Part shown: piece by piece, positions 1-13,208 of the stretch
Layout: each line of letters begins with the position of its first letter
How positions within the stretch are numbered: the stretch's first letter is position 1
Source of the DNA: Sabellastarte sp. h YS-2021
Taxonomy: Eukaryota; Annelida; Polychaeta; Sabellida; Sabellidae
Assembly (NCBI GenBank): GCA_964017235.1
Contig: OZ024936.1
Coordinates: forward strand, 48,039,028 to 48,103,027
DNA length: 64,000 nucleotides
Direction of reading: 5' to 3'
Made by a program: the position numbers and the translations under genes
Notes under the pieces: generated by a model
What the model was told of the DNA's origin: nothing
The model's input: the letters and a program-made list of their open reading frames with translations, nothing else
Databases searched by the model: none

Positions 1-1187
1 AATAAATGTGTTCATAGTGCTGTTAAACCCAAATCAATTAATTACATTCTGTCCTCCTTTCTGTGGACTTAGTAGAAGTGTAGTTGGCCAGGATCAACCA
101 AGGGGAGTATGACAGTTCAAATAAATTAAATTTGTTGTAATGATACAGAGAAACCGTAATTATCCAACCAAGCTGGGTGTCAAAGATCGTGGTCGGATGA
201 CAGAAGCATAATGAAATAGAAGACACTATTTGATATAAAACAATAGCACTCGTAGAGTGCAGACCACTGCCAAGGCACATATAATAAGTAAATGGAAAAA
301 TCCAGATTATTTCTCTTAAAAATAAGTTTTCCCTTCCTTAACATTTTCTGTGTGTTTGTAAACATTTGTCAAAAATTGAAAGTAATTTTGGGGGGAATTG
401 CTGTCTAATATCAAATACATGTAATCCACAAAATACACCCACATTATTAAGGCACATGGACATTCCAAATTAGGATCGCCATTATGGATCCCCACACACG
501 AATTGTTGATGTTGTAAGTTGATAACACAGCCTAACTCTCCAGTTTCAAATAGGGATTAACTATCATAGTGCAGTTATATATATTCTGTAGCAGTGTCCC
601 ACCAAATCCAATAAAGTTTTGGTCTAGTATTGTCTGAATTGAATTGGCCTGCTAATAGGAAGACAAAGTGTAGTTTATAAAAGTAAAAATATGCTCATCA
701 AAATTGATATACAGGTTTAACATAATTATGCTAATAATAATAATAAGGGGTAAGTATTTCTCACCATTTTTTGTCTATTTATAATATTTGACATTTTGCC
801 CAATCCTCATCATCTTTATATAATCTGACAATCAAGATGTAATGGTTATAATGATTCATGTTTCAGTAATAATGCTCTCCAAAATTGTCTAATCCCTAGT
901 GACAAACAGAAGTTATTTATTACTGTAACTGTCTGAAGAAATGTATTGTTTTCTTTTGTTTAGCATTCAAATGATCACATTTTAATCTGTGTGAGTTCGG
1001 TGCAAAAAATTTCAATACCTCCGCTAAATTGGGAACGATAAATCATTGTTTTATCTCTCAGCCAATACTCCAGTTATTTTGCTGAAATAAAAAGTCTCAG
1101 AAACAGCAATAACCCACATAATATTATATGCTATATTGAAAAAGGGATTGCCTCATCTATTTAGGTTCAAGGGATGTAAACTTTTAT
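1..1187. other. AT-rich non-coding DNA, nothing recognised
   Basis: Only short chance reading frames (up to about 80 codons) are present, without protein similarity or splice-site structure. It may be intronic or intergenic relative to the WDR48 exons downstream. Confidence 0.5.
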
Positions 1188-1189
1188 TC

Positions 1190-2960
1190 AATTTTAATCG
1201 TCCCGTGCTTCCGCTGAAACAGAAAGGGATACATTAAATCTCGTTCATCCATCTGTCAGTCTGTTCATCTGTCCATCACAGAAACTTTAACCTGGCCCAT
1301 AACTTCCAAACCCCTTCATGGATTTTCACCAAATTTGGTGGAAAAGTGTATACCAAAGAGATCTACAATTCAGGTGGTTTTCAGCGGAATCCCATTAAAA
1401 CTCTTGCCATGGCAACCGTTTTTATTGAAATTTTCATGTTTTTGGATTTTGTGTTGTAGACTTAAGCTTTTATTCAGAGTTTTATCAAATTTGGTGTAAA
1501 TGTGTATCCTAAAATAATCTATTCCTCATTAAGTTTTCGGTGTATTCAAGTAAAAACTGTTGCCATGGCAACCATTTTTTGTTTGAGTATTTGGGTTTTG
1601 GACTTGATTGCCACACTGTATCATCAGACTTAAACCTGGTCCATAACTTTAAACCCCTTGGTAGACTTTCACTAAAATTTGGAGGCAAGATGTATTCCAA
1701 AGAGATCTGTAATTTACTAGGCGTACGGCAGGATTCAATGAAAGTGTTTTTTTTAGCAGTATTCCAGTTTGGGGATTTTGTGCTGAAGACTTAACAATTT
1801 GCCAGATTGCATCAATTTTGGTGAGATTGGAGACCTTATAGAGGAAGTTTTAGGTATGATCCAACAAAAACTGTTACCATGGCAATCATTTTGTGTGACT
1901 AGTTTTTAGACCATGTTGGCACAGACTGAGGTGTGGTATGAAATATGTACCCTGAAGAGAGCTACATCTCATACACTTTCGGGCATGATCCAATGAAACT
2001 GTTGCCATGGTAACTATTTTGTTTAAGTATATAGGTTCTTGTCTATCTATCCATTACAAAAGCCTCAATCTGGCTCATAACTTTCAAACCCCTTGTCAGA
2101 TGTTCACAAAACTTGTTGGAAAGGTGTATCTAAAGGAGGTCTACAACCGATTAGGTTTTGGGCCAGATTCAATGAAAACTGTTGCCATTGCAACTAGTGG
2201 ATAAATCATTCGGCTTTGTGGATATCGTTATTGAATGCAAAAATATTTCAATATTGGCCGATATGGGGGGGGGGGGGGGGGGGGATTGACAAAATCTACT
2301 AAATAGTCCAAATCCGGGATACCAAAAACGTTGTTCTTTTAGCATATCCCCAATCGCTAACAGGAAGTGAATTTTAACAAATCAAACCATGACAGTTTTC
2401 ATCAAAACGGGAAAAACGTGAGATAAAAGTTTACACTTTCTTCAGGTGTAGGCTTTATTTCAAACAGTTGCATTGTTAGTTCACAGTTTTACTGAAAATG
2501 GTGATATTGATATACGTCTTTAGACATCGATATCAGCAACCCAGTGTCCCAAAACACATAAATATATCGGCAATATTGATAAATGATTTACCCACTTGTG
2601 GGAACCATTTTTAAAATTTTCTGGTTGGGGATTTTGTACTGTGGACTTAACCATTTGCATCAGATTTTTTGAAAATGTGACCCCTAAAGAGATATATGAC
2701 TCTATCAATTTTGGACATGATCCAGTAAAAACTGTTACCATGCCAACCATTTCTGTTTCAGTATTTAGGTTCTTGGACTGGGCCTTTTGACAGATTTTAA
2801 ACCTGTAGACTTAACCATTTGTCAGATTTACATCAAATTTGGTGATAATGTGTAACCTAAGGAAATCTATACGTCATTTGGTTTTGGGCATGATCCAATA
2901 AAAAAAAACTGTTGCCATGGCAACCATTTATGTTTGGACATTTACCTTGTCACACTTTGT
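1190..2960 (+). repeat. Diverged tandem repeat array with TTGCCATGGCAACC core (family G)
   Basis: About six diverged copies follow each other. Each has a clause on 'cataactttcaaacccctt', then 'caccaaatttggtg', then 'gatccaatgaaaactg' followed by the palindrome TTGCCATGGCAA. The array begins with a weak hairpin (CCCGTGCTT...AAAGGGATA) and a CATCTGTC/CTGTTCATCTGTCC tract, the entry architecture of the other tandem-core elements in this window. A G homopolymer sits near 2264-2284. Short reading frames inside it arise from the repeat and are not genes. Confidence 0.7.
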
Positions 2961-3617
2961 TGGACTGACAATAAATATTCTAACAATTCAAGGTTTTCTG
3001 TCATTTCCAGTAATTGTTTGATGAATAATTTAACACACATACCAATTTCATCCCGAAGTGTGAGACCAGAATTCTCTGAATTTGCTTGTTGTTAATACAA
3101 CTGACATCCACTGTTTTTTTTTGCTCTTGTCCAAAATACTGGTTGTTTACTGTATAGATAGTTTCGACAAAATTGGGTAGTTACATGGGATATATATACC
3201 ATAAATTTCCATATAATAAAAGTATTCCTCGAGTTCATGCTGAAGATCAAGTATTCACTTATTGAAATTGGGTTTCCAGTGTCTTATTCTCAATCTCCTG
3301 TAGATAAGATTGGGTCATTTAGCATTTCTAAAGCAGCAATTTCCTCATGAAGAGTGTAAATGTCACTTAAAGACACACTCAGTACAAGTAATGCCTGAGG
3401 ACCTTGCTTAATTGGAATATGAAGGGATTGTAAGAACTCGTTGATGACCGCACAGAATCACAACTTATTTCCTCTATTTGCGAAAATGTAATTTTATGGT
3501 CTTAATTAATAGCATCCAATAACATTTTATAAAATCAGTGGCCAAACTAAAACCTTATAGCCTTAATTATGAATACTCAGTAAAATTAATAAAATAATAT
3601 AATATTAATAATATTAA
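2961..3617. other. Non-coding spacer, nothing recognised
   Basis: AT-rich sequence without a convincing reading frame, hairpin or repeat. It lies between the family G array and the LINE fragment. Confidence 0.4.
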
Positions 3618-4132
3618 CCTGTGTTAATCTGAAGGAATATTTCCTGACTCCTTCAAGAGGGCCATTGTCGCACCCATTATCAAAAAGTGGACACTTTCAA
3701 AAATGATCTCAAAAATGATGAACTTGTTTCAGGCCTCCCATTCTTTTCTAGACTTGTGGAAAGGGTAGTTGCTGCTCATGTTACAAACCATATCAATATG
3801 AATGATCTTGGCAAGGTATACCAGTCAGCATACAAGCTGTATCATTCCGTAGAAACAGCTCTCCTACAATTAAAGAATGGTATTATAAAATACAGGATGT
3901 TCCTTCTGCTCTGACCTTACTGTCACAGCCTTTGACACTGTTGACCACGCTACCCTCCTGGCCTGCCTCAAACACTTGTATGACATATCAGGAATTGCCC
4001 AAAAATGGTTTGTGCCATATCTGTCATATGGGTGTCAGTCTATAATTTAAAAGATTTAAAGTGCTGCATCTGTTCCAAGTACTCTGAAGTATGGGGTACC
4101 ACAGGGTTCAGTCCTCAGCCCTGTTCTGTTTT
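3618..4132 (+). pseudogene. Decayed non-LTR (LINE) reverse transcriptase fragment
   Basis: Translation in more than one frame gives the ordered blocks of a CR1/L2/Jockey-type LINE reverse transcriptase. First comes a 'FPDSFKRAIVAPIIKK' block near 3637-3684, then 'LPFFSRLVERVVA', then 'QSAY...HSVETALLQLKNG', then 'AFDTVDH...LLACLKHLY', and last 'YGVPQGSVLSPVLF' at about 4088-4131. Frames are broken by indels. The catalytic YADD region is missing, because the sequence stops exactly where the TACCCCA-hairpin element begins at 4133, apparently inserted into the LINE. A dead retrotransposon remnant, not a host gene. The exact clade is uncertain. Confidence 0.8.
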
Positions 4133-4862
4133 TACCCCACAGCCCTTAAGGGCTATTGGGGTATTGTTTTCACCCATGGTGTCTGGATGGGCCTTGTGTC
4201 TGGGGGGCAAGTGGTGGGAAAAAGTTTGTCCGGGCTGTATCTCAGAAACCGTAGGTGTAGGAAGATGATGCTTAGTAGAGACATTGGTTAGGGGTTGTAG
4301 GTGTGCAACGTAATGGTGTGACCTTGATTTGACATTTGACCTTGCCACAGTGACCTTGAGTTTGAAAATCTTGTCCGGGCTATATCTCAGCAACCGTGAG
4401 GTGTAGGAAGTAGATACTTGGTAGGGACATTAGTTAGGGGTTGCAGGTGTGCAACGTTATCGTGTGACCTTGATTTGATATTTGACCTTGCCGTAGTGAC
4501 CTTGACTATAAAATCTTGTCCAGGCTGTATCTCGGAAACCCTAAGGTGTAGGAAGTTGATACTAGGTAGGGACATTGGTTAGGGGTTGTAGGTATGCAAT
4601 GTCATTGTGTGATCTTGATTTGACATTTGACCTTGCCATAGTGACCTTAACCTATAAAATCTTGTCCGGCTGTATTTCGGAAACTGTAAGGTGTAGGAAG
4701 TTGATACATGGTAGGGACATTGGTTAGGGGGTGTAGGTATACAATATCATGGTGTGTCTTTGATTTGACCTTTGACCTTGCCATAGTGACCTTGACCTAT
4801 AAAATCTTGTCCAGGCTATATCTCGGAAACCACAAGGTATAGGAAGTAATGGTAGGGACTCA
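4133..4862 (+). mobile_element. Non-autonomous element with hairpin start and ~120-145 bp tandem units (family F)
   Basis: It starts with a strong palindrome at 4133-4163: TACCCCA and TTGGGGTA arms enclosing AGCCCTTAAGGGCT. About five tandem units follow, each reading 'tatctcggaaaccgtaaggtgtaggaag', 'gggacattggttagggg', 'gtgaccttgatttgac'. The same unit makes the arrays at 44320-44770 and 45200-47095. Insertion split a LINE reverse transcriptase at 4132. The 3' end is not clear. Confidence 0.65.
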
Positions 4863-6184
4863 GAAATTTGTCTTTTGTGGTCAATTTCTTCACACCAATA
4901 AGAGTTCTAGAACTTGGTAATTACAGAGTGATCAGGTCAGTGTGTTTCTTCGTACTGTGAAGAAGCCTCATTAGTGTCTTTATCTAGTCAAGCTACCATG
5001 ATTTTGGACATGTTTTGCCCAGCCTTGTCTCCATCCCATTGTCTCTAAAGCCAGTTAAAACATTACCTCATTATCCTACTTGTTGTGACCCACTTCAGAT
5101 GAAATGGTGAAGGTGACTACTGGCTAGAGTTCTCTTTACTTAATGGTCTGCCGTCAGGAGCTTAATGATGATATTTGGACTTAATTGACCGATCTTGTAG
5201 TTTGCTCAAGGTTTTTGTCATTAAATATTGATACAAGCACCAAATTGTTCCAAAATATTCATATGATCTTTGTTTCTTGTTTTTTGCTGAAAAAAAAAAC
5301 AACATAATTTATACATGGACAAAAAAAACCCCCAAAAACACACACACTTGCATAGTAATTTAGGAAGCGATCATATAATTAAGTTACAGTGTTAATGAAT
5401 ATAGTTTCTTCGATTTCAATATTTGATACCCAAGTGTTTAATATTTAATTTCATTTCTAAATTCTAATACCTCGTTGAGACAGTATGTTCACAGTTTTAT
5501 GATCCGACACGCAGTGTATATACAACCAATATAGAGGGCCAATACAGATTGGGATATTTTTTTTTTATACAATGATGCCGTCCTACCATGGATAATTAGT
5601 GCCAATTTTTACTGATTATTAGTGCTGGGAGATTGTCGTGATTTTACCTGTTGATGTTTGAATTGGAATAATGTGAACAAAGGTCAAACATTGCCGATCG
5701 TGGAGTCAGAAGTGTGAACCAGTGAGACCAAAATATCAAATAACAAAAACGAGGAAAATGGATACAAATTATCACAAATATAACCAAAGTATAACCTAAA
5801 AGTGTTTTACAAATGTCTACCTCACTCCATGTTATGCCATCTGCATCCTCACTTTTGACTGGCTGATTTTATGATCACCTTGACAACAGTGGGAAAACCC
5901 CAAAATGTTTTCTGTTTACTTACTGGTAATACTTTTACATTTACAGCCAATTTTCTTGATTTTAACAGGTAAATACACAAACTTTTCGCCAAATATGATT
6001 TTTTTTTATATGACAAAAAGGCTACAAAAAATTGAAATTAATGAGTTTAGCAAAAATCGGTTGTACTTAAATTTTTACCGATCGGCAATGAGCCATACCG
6101 AAGTTTGTAAACATCATCCCAGCATTACTGATTATTTCAAAAACTGTCATAATATAAGCTTCAAATAGGCATTATTTGATTCAT
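4863..6184. other. AT-rich non-coding DNA
   Basis: Contains A-rich and CA-rich simple stretches around 5290-5350. An 87-codon open frame at 5905-6168 has no recognisable domain and a composition like the surrounding DNA. No gene is supported. Confidence 0.4.
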
Positions 6185-7757
6185 TAGAGTGCAGGCTGGA
6201 TTTTGGTGTCCAAGTGCAAAAGTGTAAATTTGCGTCAGGTTCTTCCAAATGCAAGCTGGCGTTTACTGTTCAGCATCAAAAGCGTAATTTGGTGCCAAAA
6301 ATGTTGTTGCTCCAAATGCAACGCATTTAAATGTGTAGGTTGTTTCATTTGACACTAATGATTTTATTATAATTTCATGAAAATGTTAGAGTATAATATA
6401 TTTATCTGCCTAATGCGGAAGAAAGGCTGGTTTGTAGTTTACATGATCTTAGTGGGCATAACTAATAATTTAATTAATCTTCAGTGAAGCATAAAATGTT
6501 TATTTGGGTTTTAACCTCACTTTCAACCCTGAATAGGTCATATCAGAATGGGTAGTTTTATGGGCAGAGGAAACCAGTAAATACAGTTGGTCAAGGTTCT
6601 GTACTGTAAACTGCCGGCCATCTGTAAAGCAACTACCAAATTTCCAGCATAGGGTCCGGGGTTGGAACCACAGACCTCATAGGTGGGAAGTGAGTATATT
6701 ACCACTGCACTACCATGGCCCCTAACATAATATATATATATTGAAAGATTTAATAAAGCTAGGTAAAAGTGTTTAAAATTTAGGGTGAAGGAAAGCTATA
6801 CATGTTTCCCACTCAGGTAATGTGACGGGGCCAGTGATTTATAATGATTATTCTTTGCAGTTATTGTTGCAATGCTATTTGTACCAAGAAAACAATGCTT
6901 GATATTTTAGCAAACATAATAATCTTAGATTGCTTGGATGTTGAAGAAGTTTAAGTACTATAATAATATAATATTATCAACAGTTAGTAAATATGCAAAT
7001 ACAAGTACTAATCTTCAAGTTATTTGAGCTTTCAGTGATAAATTGCACACACATAAAAAGTAGCATCATTTGAATATTAGCATATTTCATTCACATTTGT
7101 CAGCAATATGATACATTTGTGGTTTAAAAGATTTTGAAATACAGAAAGTGTAGATGCAAAAATGTTTGCCTAGTTGTAAATTATCATAAAAATTTGCTAA
7201 CAAATATGCAGATATGCAGTATCAGTTTTCATGAGCATTTTGCAGATGTGTAAAAATGCATGAGTTCTTCTTATCAGCTCATTTTTACACTCTTGCTGTT
7301 CCACATTTTTTGTTTGTAATCAAGCTGCAAATGTGTAAAATTACAGGATTTATGGCCATATTCTGATGCAAAGTTTTTTTAAAATTCAGCAAAGCAAATA
7401 ACATTTCACCAGAACCATTTTTGGGGGCTAAACTATATACCTTTATTAGTATAAGTATTATAATTCATTTTTACAAAATTTTATAAAGTCTAGTTTTGGC
7501 TTTACAAAAACATAAATAATTCAATTAAAAATATACACCAAATAAGCATAAACTTAATCTTTAATATGACAAAATAATGAAAATATCACCACACAAATGG
7601 TGCTTAAGATGAATTTCCCTAACCTCCTGGTGCAGTAAGAGGAAATTTAAGCTTTTTTAAACCCAAAATAATGCTTTTGCATTTTACTAATAAAAACAGT
7701 CCTGTATTTCAAATGCATTTAAAAAGTTACACCGAATTACGCCTTTGCACTCTGAGG
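6185..7757. mobile_element. Possible TIR element with subterminal repeats (weak)
   Basis: The left edge (TTAGAGTGCAGGCTGGATTT) resembles the reverse complement of the right edge (CTCAGAGTGCAAAGGCGTAA), both followed by GGTGT. Motifs like 'gtgcaaaagtgtaaa' and 'aatgtgtaaaa' recur in between, as subterminal repeats do in some DNA transposons. No transposase is present. The family F/G grammar is absent. The boundary is a guess from the imperfect inverted repeat. Confidence 0.3.
6530..6723 (-). repeat. tRNA-derived SINE-like repeat, family S2 copy 1
   Basis: On the minus strand the head reads GGGGCCATGGTAGTGCAGTG, containing an A-box-like TAGTGCAGTGG. About 40 nt later there is a B-box-like GGTTCCAACCC. 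The body matches the repeat at 39425-39613, including 'aaaccagt', 'acagttggtcaaggtt' and 'aactgc'. The polymerase III promoter boxes and dispersed copies indicate a SINE. Confidence 0.6.
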
Positions 7758-9149
7758 GATATATCATTAGAAAGGTCTTCTTACAGCACTTCATTTAAGT
7801 TGCATAAAAATCCATGTAGAAATAGCGGAGAAATCGCAAGTTGAAGATTCAAGTTTTATATTCATTTGGTGCCCCTGAAAATGTGCTAAGCACTCGTCTT
7901 ATATTATCTTCATTCATGATATATTTTTTCTGTATATATCTTTGGGAAGTTTTTCTATTGTAGTTTACTGCTATTTTAGTTTATGTTTTGGTCATCAGCA
8001 TTCATATGTTTGAAGATTTACTTTGAGATCTGTAAGGAATAAGATTTTTTATTCCATAAAATACCCTTACCTTATCCTCACTATTGCTATGTGTTGTAAA
8101 GCAGTCTTGTGGTAAATTTATGATCTTATTAAAATATCTTAAGTATTTGTTTTGCATATTGGGGACCTCTCAATGGCAGCGAAATATGTATTTTCCTGTA
8201 TGAAAAGATTATCTTTAATACTGATTGATATTGCAAAAAAATTGATAAAATGGTCAAATAAGAATGAGCATATTGGTAAATAAAGAATTTATTTCTTTAT
8301 ATCTAATTGAGACGTCCTTCAACTATCCCCACTCAGAAAAAAAATATTCCCTGCATTATAATAGACTGATCCAGATAAAATTTAAGAGAGGTACATATTG
8401 TTATTGTGCTTGTTAATTGTATAAATTGATATGTCAGATGATATGATCTTTGACAGTATTTAAAAAAATAATTGAAAAATGGACTTCAGACTTAAATAAG
8501 CTTTAAAAAATCTATTTTAAATTAGTGATTTAAAGTACTTACTTTTATTTGGATCTCATCTTTGGTTTCATTCATTATTTCAGTCACATTTTTTGATATC
8601 TTCACTTCTCTTATTGGATGGCATTTTGAAACCAATTTATGTGTTTTAATTATCCAGTGTTGAATCTGCCCCAAAAAACTATAAATAGCTGTTTGTGTAA
8701 TATTATACCAATGTTTTCTTAAATATTATAACAATGTTTTCGGGATATTTAATCCAAGGAATTTTATTTATTGCCCTGGCTGTGTGGGTGAGACCTACAG
8801 ATAGATGTACTATATACTCTGTTTTAAAAGAGCCTCCAGAATCAAAAGTTGTTTTGTTTTTATAATGGCTTAAACTGCCACAGTTCAGAATTACAGCATT
8901 TTTAGATCATGTGCCCTCAAAACTAATTAAACTTTTAATTACATTCCACTTGTACACTGGTTCTACAAAATACAGAGTCTACTGTACATAACTGAGTTAA
9001 CTGACCTCAGTAATGGAGTTTAGCGTAAGACATACAAATATACTACATGCCATGAAATTGTCCATTTGAAGTGAATCGCAAAGTAGATATGTCAGTGTAA
9101 TATTGAAATGTGATGCTGAAATAAACCTTGTGACGTTATACATGGCAGG
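7758..9149. other. AT-rich non-coding DNA, nothing recognised
   Basis: No protein-like reading frame, structured RNA or repeat boundary could be supported here. Confidence 0.4.
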
Positions 9150-9151
9150 TA

Positions 9152-9376
9152 GAGTAAGAAATCTAAAATTCGCCACATATCTGAAATTCGCCACATGTAA
9201 AAATACTAATAAAATAAATGAATTGTGGTGAGATTTGTTGACTGTATAGTAAATTAAGGCTTTTTGAACTGAAAAATACCAATTTTTGGACAAAAACATC
9301 ATTTTCTTCATAAAATTAACTAAGCTTTTAGAGGTGGCGAATTTTAGATTCCAGGCGAATTTTAGATTTCTTACTC
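9152..9376 (+). mobile_element. 225-bp TA-flanked MITE, copy 1
   Basis: Terminal inverted repeats of about 23 bp (GAGTAAGAAATCTAAAATTC...) are followed inward by a second, imperfect copy of the same AAATTCGCC motif at each end. TA flanks both ends (9150-9151 and 9377-9378). Three further copies (12984-13208, 31867-32091 inverted, 40500-40724) have exactly the same length. TA duplication and TIRs fit a Tc1/mariner-type MITE. A recurrent minus-strand reading frame of about 80-130 codons is only the MITE body. Confidence 0.85.
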
Positions 9377-9378
9377 TA

Positions 9379-10559
9379 CCATATAACTTAATATACATAT
9401 CAAAGCTATATCACTTTCAAATGGGTGGTAATGTTATAAAAAGGCAGCCGCCAGTTTGTTCTGTTTATTCGTAAAACCTACAGTAAATAAATTTAAAACA
9501 GTTTGACAGGATATTTGTACAAGAGGTTTATGTGCCTGATCATATCATTCTGATGTCATTAACGAATAGATTAGTCCAAAGGGTCAACTCTCACATTTAA
9601 GCAGCAAGAAGCAGTCAATTTACTGACACTGTAGGAATAACACCTGGCATTAAACCATGGTATATGCAATATTTTATCACGATTCGAGGTTTTACCCGTA
9701 GATTCATTATAAAATTCTGTTTATGGGAGAGGGTATTTTCTATTCTAACATCCATGATAACAAAAGACATTAACATTATTTATAATTATTGTAAATTTTT
9801 AAAATCAAATAAGTCTATTTCATCTATTAGACTTTGCATGCGATTGTTATTATCAGAACAGCCAACATGTATGCAGAGAATTATACCATAGCTCTTGACC
9901 AATCAGATTCACTCACACAGCCATGTTATGTTAGAATCTTTTACATCTAGCATTATAAAGGTGACCGTCTGTCACAGGAGCTAGCTTCAATTGCCACTCA
10001 GAGACTCTAGCTTTTAAGCTAGTATTGTATAAGTGGGTATGAACTTTGTCAGAGAAAATGTTGATAAAAATGGTCTATTGCACATCATGATTTTTTTTCT
10101 TAAGTAGCAAAATTCATGTTCCTTACTGCATATGTATGATTTAAGGTTAAAATTGTGTGACTTTACCTGACTGATTTATAAGGTGTCCATGATACCCAAT
10201 GTCCAGTGTCATCTTGTGAAGGACTTCAAGTTTTAATACAAAAGTATTAAATATAATGCCTTTGCAGTAGCCTTGATGGAGTGATAAATTCACCTAAAGT
10301 ATGACGTTAAGAAATAACACACCCAGAAAATACTTGTATATTGTATTGTTTTTTTTTCTTCTAATATATGACACATGATTTATTTAATGTTGATTTTTAC
10401 ACATGGTCAAGTTAATTTTTAAAAAAATGGACTTGCCATAGGTTTGGAATTGAGTGTGAGTGTTAAAAAGATTCGTTCAAAGTAATTTGCAATGTTTAGC
10501 TTAATAATATAATATAAGCAAAAGTTGAAGAAGAATTATGTGGATGTACAGAAGTGTAA
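9379..10559. other. AT-rich non-coding DNA
   Basis: No gene recognised. The 75-codon frame at 9664-9891 has no domain and typical AT-rich composition. Confidence 0.4.
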
Positions 10560-12830
10560 TGTAGGTATAAGTGTGTGTTGGTTTGTTGTGCAGGGCGGTG
10601 TCTATCTGTTTTTCTGTACTCTAACAGTGGTGACAAGGTAATTCACTCCCACATTCTCTTTATAGACTACCCTTTTATACATGCCAAACATGTCACAAAA
10701 TTTTTACAAGACAGTTCTACACAGATAGACATATTCAGGTCAAACATATGAACAGGACCTTCAGTTGCCCTACATGCTCAAACACATAACACCAGGAGAC
10801 TTGACTTAGAGCAACACATCTCTAAAGTTCTAAACACCACAATGCCGGCAACAACACCGACAGTGACGTCTCCCCTACACACAACACCACAGTCAGATAA
10901 AGTTGTGGTTTTACGTCCGGTTCAATAGCCAGGGTCATATTGAGACAGGTCTTCAGCATTACCACCTGTGGGGGTCGAACCCACAGCGGTTACTGCCTGT
11001 GATTAAATGCCAAACTTGCTAAAACCAGTAGGCCACTAAGGACCTCAATACCACAGTCAGGGATGAGGACATTCCACCTAATTTTTTCAGGTTATTGAAG
11101 GAACTGGAAGAAACCTCACCTCGGGGAGAATCAACCCAATCAGTGTAAAACTCTATTTCCCCCTGTATGACCTCCACCAATATAAGCACACTAACGCACA
11201 ATATTTCAACACCTCTCACCAAAATACAGGTACACAAACACTAGATTTGTTAAGATGCAGAATAAGTCAACCAACATTAAGACCCAGACCCTCCGATTAT
11301 TTTGGACCTAGTACCTATGTCAGAACACTTCAAAGAGGGCTACATGTCACAACTTACAACCCATTTAACAATATTTTTGTATGCACCAACAACTGTGAGC
11401 AGATTATCCCCCAGCGTAACATTGCTGAAGGCTCAAGTTTCTTTGCAGTGAGGGAAAATTTTCAGTTTATTAATATACTCATACATGTACTGGCTTTTAC
11501 ATTAGCAAACAGTTAAGACAGATAAGCTGTCTTATAAGCTTCTATCTCATAACATTTATGAGTGCTTTATGAAAACCGGATATCTGTGTGAATGTTTGAA
11601 AAAGGTATCATGCAAATTTGAGCCTTAAGCAAGGGGCTAACCTCAGTGGACCACAACACAGAAACCTGGAGCAGTCAGTGAAAGCAACCACACACCCTCC
11701 ACCAACCAACAGACATGCACTATTGAGGCCCCCACCACCAGTTGCATGACCAAAACCTGATGTTACTGTATATAAACAGGATCAGCTCAAAGTCACAAAG
11801 AGGAACCAGGGGAACAAATAAAATTTCTAAACTAATTAGAAACAAATTACAAAAACATGCACCATCACCAACCAGAAACATAACACTCAAAATGTCAGAT
11901 CAACCCAAATCTGAAAGGGCCAAACACAAATTGGTATAACTAGTAAAGAGATACTACCCTCATGAAAAGGATCACCTTAAATTTCAGTCCGAAAAGGCAC
12001 ACACAAACCAAGTTGACACTGATTGGGAGACTTTGCTAAATGAGGCATACAGCCCCACAAAGCATGAGATCATCACCATTGATGATGATTAGGTTGATAC
12101 CCTAGCTTTAGGTTGTCAACCCGAGGACCTTACAAATATGGATTCCACACGGGACACCAACGCCCCAGAAGCTGTCATTATAGACCATAAGTTTAGTAAT
12201 TGCCTACAGGACCAGTTTATTACATGATGATTTTGCATAGCCAATACTCATCACTACTATTTTTACACAACAAATACATTTACCATACAGTCACACTAAG
12301 TATTACATATTGAATATCAGGTACTGCCCGATACAACTTATTGGATCCATGATAAAGTTAGTTTGTCATCACTTGTGTTATTTATTTTGGTGTTGAAATC
12401 AACACATAGAGGGGCCAACACAATAGTTGAACCAACTGATGAAGTGACACCCTCCACCTTGACCATTCATATCATTAAGATGGTATACCATGGTAACCAC
12501 CTAACTACCTTAAATCGCTAAGGGGCAATGGGTTAGAGCTAATGCAAGAATTACCATAGTGACCAAAATGCTAGTATCCAAGTACTTAATATGACCCATC
12601 AATACTGCCTATGGGTCACTCATAAATCCCATAAGGTCAAAACATAAACTCACTCCCGGAGCAACCCATACAATATAGCTGTTAGCCGGAGCCAAAAAAG
12701 TCTAGTGAACTAATAGCCCATCTTGACCAACTAGTATGTACTTGTTCCTCCACCTATAAACTACCCTTCGCAATCTCAGACCCTAGCTGTTGAACATGGC
12801 GTAAAACAAACAAAAAAAAAAAAAAAAAAA
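10560..12830 (+). other. A/C-rich segment ending in poly(A): possible decayed retroposed sequence
   Basis: Base composition shifts from AT-rich to A/C-rich and T-poor near 10560 and shifts back after an A-rich tail of about 20 A at 12811-12830. Several stretches look formerly coding, such as 11247-11516, 11742-11939 and about 11990-12225, but they are broken by stops and frameshifts and I do not recognise the protein. A 5'-truncated LINE or other poly(A)-tailed retroposon would explain the pattern. A minus-strand SINE sits at 10949-11046. Confidence 0.3.
10949..11046 (-). repeat. tRNA-derived SINE head, family S1 copy 1
   Basis: The minus strand carries an A-box-like TGGCCTACTGG and a B-box GGTTCGACCCC inside a CTGTGGG...CCCACAG T-arm. 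The terminal GAGGTCC/GGTCTTC segments pair imperfectly. It matches the better preserved copy at 41551-41646, and the similarity extends downstream into 'agccagggtcatattg'. Confidence 0.65.
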
Positions 12831-12983
12831 TTAAATCTTGAAACATACAGCAAGTGCTTTTGGTCTGTCTTGATGTTATCTTAGCTGTCAAAAGGGATGT
12901 AAAACATAACCTAGCTTTTATATAACTCTCACATAAAGTGTTCACACAATTATTTTCCTATTCACACTCTTCTATGTGGTTTA

Positions 12984-13208
12984 GAGTAAGAAATCTAAAA
13001 TTCGCCACATATCTGAAATTCGCCACATGTCAAAATACTAATAAAATAAATAAATTATGGTGAGATTTGTTGACTGTAGAGTAAATTAAGGCTTTTTGAA
13101 CTGAAAAATACCAATTTCTAGACAAAAACATCATTTTCTTCATAAAATTAACTAAGGTTTTAGAGGTGGCGAATTTTAGATTCCTGGCGAATTTTAGATT
13201 TCTTACTC
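12984..13208 (+). mobile_element. 225-bp TA-flanked MITE, copy 2
   Basis: Same termini, length and internal sequence as the copy at 9152-9376, in the same orientation. TA flanks at 12982-12983 and 13209-13210. It ends about 390 bp before a WDR48 exon. Confidence 0.85.

Noticed and set aside
8997..9398. 133-codon minus-strand frame with similar frames at 13030-13272 and 31848-32150
   Set aside because: Shared part is exactly the 225-bp MITE. It is not conserved beyond the MITE ends.
10594..10641. Exon-like segment between a 'ttgttgtgcag' acceptor and 'aaggtaatt' donor
   Set aside because: None of its frames resembles WDR48 or another known protein, and it sits in repeat-like sequence.
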